Below are positions 1-4,830 of a stretch of 6,334 bases of DNA, one piece after another. Source of the DNA: JAEYZS01 sp964469265 (lineage in GTDB: Bacteria > Bdellovibrionota > Bdellovibrionia > Bdellovibrionales > JAEYZS01); assembly GCA_964469265.1 (NCBI GenBank), contig CAYXYF010000057.1:1-6334 (forward strand), read 5' to 3'. The position numbers were made by a program, and so were the translations under genes. Numbering within the stretch: position 1 is the first letter of the stretch; every line of letters begins with the position of its first letter. A model generated the notes under the pieces. The model was not told the origin of the DNA. It made no database searches and saw only the letters and a list, made by a program, of their open reading frames with translations.

Positions 1-423
1 AATATCACTGATATGTAAAGCTGCCGAAGCTGCAGCACTTGCTAAAACATCTGTTGGAAACATTCCATCTGAGCTAAGTACAGTTGCAACAACTTGAGTT
101 TCGAAGTTATAGCCTTCTGGGAACATTGGTCTAAGTGGTCTATCTAAGAGTCTTGCTGATAGAATCGAAAGCTCACTTGGACGCGCTTCTCTTTTAAAAT
201 AGCCGCCAGGAATTTTCCCTGTTGCGTAGAATTTTTCTTGGTATTCGATCGTCAGTGGAAAGAAATCAAAATCTGTTTCTTTTCTTGAAGAAACCACGGT
301 CACTAAAACCATGTTGTTTCCGCATGATGCTAAAACCGATGCGTCGGCTTGTTTTGCTAGTCTTCCTGTCTCAAGGGAGATTGTGTTATCTCCAATCTTT
401 GCTGTTACGATTGTCTTGGTCAT
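1..423 (-). CDS. pnp: Polyribonucleotide nucleotidyltransferase (PNPase), N-terminal 141 residues, cut by window edge
   Basis: PNPase is a trimeric 3'-to-5' phosphorolytic exoribonuclease that uses phosphate to release nucleoside diphosphates; it acts in the cytoplasm, often with RNase E and a helicase. Reading complement from ATG at 423 gives MTKTIVTAKIGDNTISLETG, then the first RNase PH domain. Family hallmarks seen are FFPLTIEYQEKFYATGKIPG (about residues 54-73), the RNA-contacting loop GYFKR (74-78), ARPSE (80-84) and SARLLDRPLRPMFPEGY (89-105). The frame is open to base 1, so the second PH, KH and S1 domains lie outside. The start is the first ATG in frame; TAAGGA at 440-435 is the Shine-Dalgarno site, with a rather long 11-base gap. 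It follows rpsO, the standard order. The 5' leader holds possible alternative structures (see the pnp leader entries). Identity is not in doubt. Confidence 0.98.
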   Translation of the reverse strand, partial: MTKTIVTAKIGDNTISLETGRLAKQADASVLASCGNNMVLVTVVSSRKETDFDFFPLTIEYQEKFYATGKIPGGYFKREARPSELSILSARLLDRPLRPMFPEGYNFETQVVATVLSSDGMFPTDVLASAAASAALHISDI

Positions 424-433
424 TGAAATGATT

Positions 434-467
434 TTCCTTACTTTTCTGGCTTAAGGAATTTTAAGCC
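434..467 (-). promoter_or_regulatory. pnp leader with two competing pairings around the ribosome binding site
   Basis: Seen on the minus strand: a perfect 7-bp stem GGCTTAA (467-461) / TTAAGCC (454-448) with a 6-base loop. Also seen: TTCCTTA (458-452), which is perfectly complementary to TAAGGAA (440-434), the pnp Shine-Dalgarno region, across 11 bases. The two pairings share bases 454-452 and cannot form together. The first leaves the ribosome site open and the second hides it. In E. coli the pnp leader folds into a hairpin cut by RNase III, after which PNPase represses its own translation; that precedent makes a regulatory role plausible here. The switch itself is inference from complementarity, and short AT-rich matches arise easily by chance. 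Confidence 0.4.
435..440 (-). promoter_or_regulatory. Shine-Dalgarno site of pnp
   Basis: TAAGGA reads from 440 to 435 on the minus strand. Eleven bases separate it from the ATG at 423, longer than the usual 5-9. It matters because TAAGGAA (440-434) is perfectly complementary to TTCCTTA (458-452) just upstream, so the site could be masked. Confidence 0.75.
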
Positions 468-494
468 GCAAATTATGATGATTAATATCGAAAC

Positions 495-520
495 GAAATC
501 AGAAATTATTTTCTGATTTC
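495..520 (-). terminator. Perfect 11-bp hairpin spanning the rpsO stop codon; weak terminator or processing/stability element
   Basis: On the minus strand GAAATCAGAAA (520-510) and TTTCTGATTTC (505-495) are perfect reverse complements around a four-base loop ATAA (509-506). The loop carries the TAA stop codon of rpsO, and the left arm is made of the last codons. The stem has only three G-C pairs, and the following bases (GTTTCGATATT) are not a clean T run, so it is a poor intrinsic terminator by the usual rules. In E. coli a partly efficient terminator and RNase processing sites lie between rpsO and pnp, so a site here that adjusts the S15 to PNPase ratio would fit. The structure is clear on paper; its role is inferred. 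Confidence 0.5.
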
Positions 521-775
521 AAGTTCTTTAATAAGAGAAGAATATTTTGTAAGATCTGTTCTCTTTAGGTAATCCAAAAGTTTTCTTCTTTGGTTTACCA
601 TTTTGATAAGACCGCGCTTACCGTGAACGTCTTTTTTGTGAACTTTGAAATGCTCAGTAAGATCTAAGATTCTACGAGTTAAAAGAGCAACTTGAACTTC
701 TGATGAACCAGTATCAAGATCTGATCTTCTGTGTGATTTAAGAATTGTCTGTTTAACTTCTTTTGTTAATGCCAT
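506..775 (-). CDS. rpsO: 30S ribosomal protein S15
   Basis: S15 is a primary 16S rRNA-binding protein that binds the central-domain helix junction, seeds assembly of the 30S platform and contacts 23S rRNA in a subunit bridge. The product from ATG at 775 is 89 residues, the same length as E. coli S15. Family signatures are DTGSSEVQVALLT (21-33), HKKD (46-49), H51, RGL (54-56) and NQRRKLLDYLKR (61-72). An in-frame TTG at 808 would add 11 residues but is rejected: AGGAG at 786-782, six bases before the ATG, is an excellent ribosome site, and S15 proteins begin at this point. The gene lies 123 bases after truB and 82 bases before pnp. S15 commonly represses its own translation through leader RNA structure, and the leader here is rich in complementarity. 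The stop codon sits in a hairpin loop. Confidence 0.98.
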   Translation of the reverse strand: MALTKEVKQTILKSHRRSDLDTGSSEVQVALLTRRILDLTEHFKVHKKDVHGKRGLIKMVNQRRKLLDYLKRTDLTKYSSLIKELEIRK

Positions 776-781
776 TTGGAA

Positions 782-786
782 CTCCT
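782..786 (-). promoter_or_regulatory. Shine-Dalgarno site of rpsO, fixes the start
   Basis: AGGAG reads from 786 to 782 on the minus strand, six bases before the ATG at 775. It is the best ribosome binding site in the rpsO leader and places the start at 775, not at the upstream in-frame TTG at 808. Confidence 0.9.
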
Positions 787-793
787 TTAATAG

Positions 794-846
794 CCACTTT
801 GAAACCAAAGTGGGTTGCCCTGTTGGATCGTCGGCAAATCGGATCC
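794..846 (-). promoter_or_regulatory. Structured rpsO leader: possible pseudoknot plus hairpin, candidate S15 autoregulatory element
   Basis: Three perfect complementary pairs are seen on the minus strand. GGATC (846-842) pairs with GATCC (829-825). TTGCC (837-833), inside that loop, pairs with GGCAA (819-815) outside it, which is the topology of an H-type pseudoknot with linkers of 4, 3 and 5 bases. CCACTTTG (813-806) pairs with CAAAGTGG (801-794) around a GTTT loop. The hairpin ends seven bases before AGGAG. S15 leaders in several phyla use unrelated folds, including a pseudoknot in E. coli, to bind S15 and block translation. Gene context and position support such an element here. Five-base stems are common by chance, so the pseudoknot is the weak part and the 8-bp hairpin the strong part. 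Confidence 0.45.
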
Positions 847-865
847 TAGAGCGGTTAAGGGTCCA

Positions 866-894
866 AAACTATTCCTGTTTTTGAAGTGAGTCAA
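866..894 (-). promoter_or_regulatory. Possible sigma70-type promoter for rpsO
   Basis: TTGACT (894-889) matches the -35 consensus at five of six bases. After exactly 17 bases comes TAGTTT (871-866), a poor -10 that keeps the first two and last bases of TATAAT. It begins four bases after the truB stop, and transcripts would start near 859, giving a leader of about 84 bases that contains the whole folded region. E. coli rpsO also has its own promoter inside this operon. The weak -10 keeps confidence low. Confidence 0.35.
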
Positions 895-898
895 CAAT

Positions 899-1825
899 TC
901 AATCCCGAATGAAAACCTTTTTAATGGCCACTTTATAAGGGCTTAAAACCGTGAGAAACGATAGAACGGCGCCTGAGGCGGAGTCTACAATAAAAAGCCC
1001 GTCTGGAAGCTTTTGATCCGCTTGGATTGCCACGAGAGAGCGCTTTTCTAGGGAGTTAGCAAGGCAGCCGTTTTTAAGAAGACGAAACTCCTTTTCATTC
1101 ACTTCAAGCCTTGGCCAATGAGGCAAAACCATTGAAATCGGAACAAACGCCTTTGAGGAAAGCAGGTCCTCTTTGGTCACCCCGTCAAGGTCCTTGGCCT
1201 GAGCCAAAGTGTACGGCGCATTGTAATCTCGAATGAGTTCCCACATTGTGGCCCCCACTCCGAGGTTTTGTCCGAGCTGATGGACCCACGAACGAACATA
1301 GGCGCCCTTAGAGCATTTAAATTTCAAATGAACAAACGGGTTTGTAATATCAAGAATCTCGATATCTCGAAAGCTCATTTCTCTTATGACAGAGGGTACA
1401 TCTAATTTTTTGCGTGCTAACTCATAAAGTTTTTTTCCGCCCACTTTGACGGCAGAAAAAGAGGGAACCTCAAGCTCTATTTCCCCTTGGAGTCTTTTTA
1501 TTTCTTGAGAAATTTTTTCGGGCGTTAAAGCGCTTGGATCAAACTGCGAGGTGACCTCTCCTGTGCGATCATAGGTGTTTGTTGTGACGCCAAGTTTGAT
1601 TTGAACATCGTAGCCTTTCTCACTATCCATTATGTAATCAGAAAGTTTATTTGCATCCCCGACCGTGAGTATTAAAAGCCCTGATGCTAAAGGATCTAAC
1701 GTTCCTGTGTGACCGATGGACTTTGTCTCAAAGATTTTGCGCGCACGATTAACGACATCATGACTTGTGATTCCTGAAGGTTTATTGACTAAACATATAC
1801 CGTGTGGCTCTTGGGAATTATTCAT
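899..1825 (-). CDS. truB: tRNA pseudouridine(55) synthase TruB
   Basis: TruB isomerises uridine 55 in the T-loop of nearly all tRNAs to pseudouridine and also helps tRNA fold. From ATG at 1825 the product is 308 residues (E. coli 314). It opens with GICLVNKPSGITSHDVV (9-25), then GHTGTLDPLASGLL (38-51) with catalytic Asp44. Next come Tyr72 in GYDVQIKLG, the PSFSAVK...KLYELAR region (121-138), Arg178 in KGAYVRS and Leu197 in ELIRD. A PUA-like tail runs from about 235. PSFSAVK is one residue shorter than the common PPxYSAxK form and has Phe for Tyr; the enzyme should still be active. An upstream TTG at 1864 would add 13 residues but has GGAG only one base before it, so ATG is preferred. No good Shine-Dalgarno site precedes 1825; the 8-base overlap with rbfA (ATGAATAA) suggests translational coupling. 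Confidence 0.96.
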   Translation of the reverse strand: MNNSQEPHGICLVNKPSGITSHDVVNRARKIFETKSIGHTGTLDPLASGLLILTVGDANKLSDYIMDSEKGYDVQIKLGVTTNTYDRTGEVTSQFDPSALTPEKISQEIKRLQGEIELEVPSFSAVKVGGKKLYELARKKLDVPSVIREMSFRDIEILDITNPFVHLKFKCSKGAYVRSWVHQLGQNLGVGATMWELIRDYNAPYTLAQAKDLDGVTKEDLLSSKAFVPISMVLPHWPRLEVNEKEFRLLKNGCLANSLEKRSLVAIQADQKLPDGLFIVDSASGAVLSFLTVLSPYKVAIKKVFIRD

Positions 1826-2219
1826 CGTCTGACTGGGGCGTCTCTTCGCTTTCTCGGCGCTCAAGCTCCAATCGACGAAGCTCCATTTGCACCTTCATTG
1901 CGTCTTCGAATTTGTCATCAACATAGAACTTCAACTTCGGAGAATACTTCATCCGAACCTGAGTGTTTATGTACTGATTAATAGGATGAGCATGGGCCTG
2001 CAAGACGCTAACATTTTGTTTTGCTAATTCTTCTCCACCTTGATTGTAAACAAGAACCCGAGCGTTTCTCAGATCCTTTGATACAATAACCCGAGTGATA
2101 GACCCAATCCCGCTTATCTCAGAACCAAGCTGCATGACCATAAAACTTGAGATTAAGTCTTTTAACTCTTTCTCAACTCTTTGAATACGAATGCTTCCAC
2201 TTGGTTTGTTATCAGTCAT
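1818..2219 (-). CDS. rbfA: Ribosome-binding factor A
   Basis: RbfA is a small KH-fold protein that binds immature 30S subunits, helps process the 5' end of 16S rRNA and is needed for growth in the cold. The product has 133 residues, the length of E. coli RbfA. Family features are IQRVEKELKDLIS (12-24) as the first helix, VSKDLRNARVLV (46-57) as a core strand, and the signature MKYSPKLKFYVDD (90-102). The last 20 residues are charged and end in an acidic tail (EETPQSDDE), as is common. The ATG at 2219 lies three bases after the infB stop with only a weak GAGAAG (2235-2230) ahead, so coupled translation from infB is likely. The stop overlaps the truB start. Confidence 0.97.
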   Translation of the reverse strand: MTDNKPSGSIRIQRVEKELKDLISSFMVMQLGSEISGIGSITRVIVSKDLRNARVLVYNQGGEELAKQNVSVLQAHAHPINQYINTQVRMKYSPKLKFYVDDKFEDAMKVQMELRRLELERRESEETPQSDDE

Positions 2220-2222
2220 TAT

Positions 2223-4811
2223 TTAAATACTTCTCTCAATCTCTTGCTTCTCAAATGCTTCAATAATGTCGCCAACCTTAAGGTCGTTGTAGTTTTCGAT
2301 TCCGATACCACACTCATACCCAGCAGCAACTTCTCGTGCATCATCTTTGAATCTCTTCAACGATGATAGCTTTCCTTCATAGATAACGCGACCTTCTCTG
2401 ACGAGACGAACGCTTGAGTTACGAGTAATCTTACCATCTTTGACGTGGCTACCAGCGATTGTTCCAATTTTCGGAACTGTAAACGTTTGACGAACCTCTG
2501 CAGATCCAAGAGTAACCTCTTTGTATTCTGGATCAAGCAATCCAGAAAGGGCCTTCTTAATATCATCAACTAACTCATAGATAATTGAGTAAGTTTTGAT
2601 TTCAATATCTCTTTGTTTAGCAAGGTTTTGTGCTCCAGTATCAGGACGTACGTTAAATCCTAAGATCAATCCACCTGAGGTTTGCGCAAGCAACACGTCT
2701 GATTCTGTGATGCCGCCAACTGCTCCGTGCAGGACCTTTACTTTGACTTCATCGGTTGATGTTTTTTCTAACATCGTACGAACGGCCTCTAAGCTCCCCG
2801 CGACGTCAGCCTTAAGAACAATTGGAAGCTCTTTAATATTTCCTGTCTGAATTTTTGAGAAAATACTTTCCAAAGACATTTTTGAGTTTGGAGTATCTTC
2901 TACATCGCTGCCTGCTTCCGCACGCTTTTTCACGATTTCTTCCGCAAGTTTTTCACTGCTAACAACGTCGAACATGTCTCCAGCCTGCGGCACTTTGTTC
3001 AAACCAAGAACCTCAACTGGTTCCCCTGGATTGACTTCATCAAGTTTTTGGCCTTTGTCATTTAACATTGTTCGAACACGCCCGTGAGCAGTTCCAGCCA
3101 CCATATATTGTGCGCTTTCTAATGTACCATTCTTAATTAAGATCGTTGCAACAACACCGCGGCCCTTGTCCATTCGGCTTTCAATCACAATACCACTCGC
3201 CGCACGCTTAGGATCTGCTTTGAGATCCTGCATTTCTGCAACTAGTAAGACGTGCTCAAGAAGTTCTTTAACGCCTTCTTTTTTCAGAGCAGAAACACCT
3301 TGGAAAATAGTTGTTCCACCCCATTCTTCTGGAAGTAATTCATGTTCCGAAAGCTGTTGTTTAACTTTTTCTGGATTCGCTGCTGGCTTATCCATTTTGT
3401 TGATCGCAACAATGATTGGAACATTGGCACTCTTAGCATGGTTTAGAGCTTCAACTGTTTGTGGCATAACGCCGTCGTCTGCTGAAACAACTAAAATTAC
3501 GATATCCGTAACGTTTGCACCACGAGCACGCATCGCTGTAAAGGCTGCGTGACCAGGAGTATCGATGAAGGTGATCTGTTTGCCGTCTTCTAGTGTCACT
3601 TTATAAGCACCGATATGTTGTGTAATACCACCGGCTTCACCCGCTGCAACGTCGGCCTTACGGATGGCATCCAGTAAACTTGTCTTACCGTGGTCAACGT
3701 GACCCATAACCGTTACAACTGGAATCCGAGACTGAAGATCAGTCTCTGAAACTGTTTCTTGTCTGTCTTTTAAAATATCTTCTGCAGATTTATAAACGTT
3801 TTGGACCTCAAAACCAAAATCAGGAGCGATAATGGCAACCGTCTCATAATCGAGATCGGAATTTGGTGTAACCATCATCCCTTCTTTCATCAACCGAGAT
3901 GTGATCTGAGCAGCTTTTACTCCGATTTCTTGAGCAAAGTCTGAAAGCTTAATCGTGTTCTCAATCTTGATGACTCGCTTATGAGCTTTTGGAGTTGTAA
4001 TCTGAGTTTTCTTAGCCTCTTTTGTTGGAGATCTCTTCTTTTTTGGCTGGAATACAACTTCACGTTTTCTATATTCCGTAGCTGTAAAAGATTTTACGGC
4101 TTCTTCATCAGCCTTCGCTTTTCTCTTACGTTCGCGCTCTAGCTCTTCTTCTTCTAATTTCTTTTTGCGAGCTTCAAAGTCGGCTTGCATGTATGGATCC
4201 ATCGGAGCTGCAATGAATCCCGTACGGATGTTTCTTGCACCGCCACCACTAATGGATGTTGGAGAGTTCATGCCGCCGTGGCCGCCTCGATCTCCGCTTG
4301 GTGTAGGTCTTGTGGACTTTGCTTTGCTCAAGTCCATTCTGCCGACAATATTTCCGCGAGTTGCTCTCGCTGCTGGTGCCTCTGTACCTGCCGCCTCTTG
4401 AGTGGCATTTTCAGCACCCTCTGAACCAACGGACGCAGTACTTTGACTTTCTAATTTTTCAGGAGCCTCAGCGGCTGCAGCAGCTGCTTCTTGAACAGCT
4501 TGCATCTCTTCGCCTTTTCTTCTTAAGACAGTTCGCTTCCCCGCCTTCTTAACAACAGTTTTCTTTTTCTTTGCTGTAGCTGAAGTTGCAGTCTTCTTTG
4601 TTGCTGTCTTCTTTTTCTTTGCAGCCTTTTTAGCTTTTTTCTTCGGTTTAGACTCTTCTTCAAGCCTGCCCTTAATTAAAGAAATAGTTTCCTCGTCTAA
4701 AGTAGCCATGTGGCTCTTTACGGGGATTTCCCATTTCTTAAGCTTGTCCATCAGCACTAATGTCTCAATGCCGACTTCTTTTGCAAATTCGTATAATCTA
4801 GGTTGCGACAA
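2223..4811 (-). CDS. infB: Translation initiation factor IF-2
   Basis: IF-2 is the GTPase that brings formylmethionyl initiator tRNA to the 30S subunit and promotes 50S joining. The product has 862 residues. Order: IF2_N module (1-52); Lys/Ala/Thr-rich linker (54-100); Ala/Glu/Gly-rich segment; a highly charged, probably helical stretch (212-238); a second IF2_N module (about 285-336); the G domain; then the beta-barrel, linker and initiator-tRNA-binding domains. GTPase motifs are complete: GHVDHGKT (370-377), GITQH (395-399), DTPG (417-420), NKMD (471-474) and SAL (507-509). The start is TTG at 4811: AAGGAG lies six bases upstream, an in-frame TAG lies at 4829-4827, and the next in-frame ATG is codon 21, inside the first domain. 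It sits 19 bases after nusA and three before rbfA. Confidence 0.98.
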   Translation of the reverse strand: MSQPRLYEFAKEVGIETLVLMDKLKKWEIPVKSHMATLDEETISLIKGRLEEESKPKKKAKKAAKKKKTATKKTATSATAKKKKTVVKKAGKRTVLRRKGEEMQAVQEAAAAAAEAPEKLESQSTASVGSEGAENATQEAAGTEAPAARATRGNIVGRMDLSKAKSTRPTPSGDRGGHGGMNSPTSISGGGARNIRTGFIAAPMDPYMQADFEARKKKLEEEELERERKRKAKADEEAVKSFTATEYRKREVVFQPKKKRSPTKEAKKTQITTPKAHKRVIKIENTIKLSDFAQEIGVKAAQITSRLMKEGMMVTPNSDLDYETVAIIAPDFGFEVQNVYKSAEDILKDRQETVSETDLQSRIPVVTVMGHVDHGKTSLLDAIRKADVAAGEAGGITQHIGAYKVTLEDGKQITFIDTPGHAAFTAMRARGANVTDIVILVVSADDGVMPQTVEALNHAKSANVPIIVAINKMDKPAANPEKVKQQLSEHELLPEEWGGTTIFQGVSALKKEGVKELLEHVLLVAEMQDLKADPKRAASGIVIESRMDKGRGVVATILIKNGTLESAQYMVAGTAHGRVRTMLNDKGQKLDEVNPGEPVEVLGLNKVPQAGDMFDVVSSEKLAEEIVKKRAEAGSDVEDTPNSKMSLESIFSKIQTGNIKELPIVLKADVAGSLEAVRTMLEKTSTDEVKVKVLHGAVGGITESDVLLAQTSGGLILGFNVRPDTGAQNLAKQRDIEIKTYSIIYELVDDIKKALSGLLDPEYKEVTLGSAEVRQTFTVPKIGTIAGSHVKDGKITRNSSVRLVREGRVIYEGKLSSLKRFKDDAREVAAGYECGIGIENYNDLKVGDIIEAFEKQEIERSI
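4561..4622 (-). repeat. In-frame imperfect repeat coding the Lys-rich linker of IF-2
   Basis: The same 14 bases (ttctttttctttgc on the plus strand) occur at 4561-4574 and 4609-4622, exactly 48 bases apart. Each codes AKKKK within a 16-residue imperfect repeat (residues 64-79 and 80-95 of IF-2), AKKKKTATKKTA then AKKKKTVVKKAG. This looks like an internal duplication within a low-complexity linker, which can expand or shrink by whole codons without harming the GTPase core. Confidence 0.7.
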
Positions 4812-4817
4812 TGTTTG

Positions 4818-4823
4818 CTCCTT
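4818..4823 (-). promoter_or_regulatory. Shine-Dalgarno site of infB, supports the TTG start
   Basis: AAGGAG reads from 4823 to 4818 on the minus strand, six bases before TTG at 4811. It lies in the 19-base nusA-infB gap and is one of the two strongest ribosome sites in the window, which may offset the weak start codon. Confidence 0.9.
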
Positions 4824-4830
4824 ATTCTAA

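Noticed and set aside
472..500. A separate promoter for pnp using CATAAT (477-472) as -10
   Set aside because: No acceptable -35 lies 16-18 bases upstream (GATTTC or neighbours), so the AT-rich hexamer alone is not convincing.
776..808. An 11-residue N-terminal extension of S15 starting at TTG 808
   Set aside because: It would place the strong AGGAG (786-782) inside the gene, and S15 proteins start at MALT/MSLS. The 89-residue form has the family length.
865..881. A small terminator after truB (AAAAC/GTTTT stem)
   Set aside because: The 5-bp stem is almost all A-T with a 7-base loop and no T run follows on the minus strand. The region is better explained as promoter spacer.
1826..1864. A 13-residue N-terminal extension of TruB from TTG 1864
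   Set aside because: The GGAG before it is only one base away, too close to work, and the extra residues match nothing typical of TruB. The ATG at 1825 overlaps the rbfA stop in a standard coupling arrangement.
3166..3552. Plus-strand open frame of 128 codons opposite infB, and similar plus-strand frames at 222-431, 2181-2366, 2596-2850, 4165-4552, 4803-5087 and 5748-5942
   Set aside because: All lie antisense to strongly conserved genes, show no recognisable domain and mirror the codon pattern of the real gene. They are shadows.
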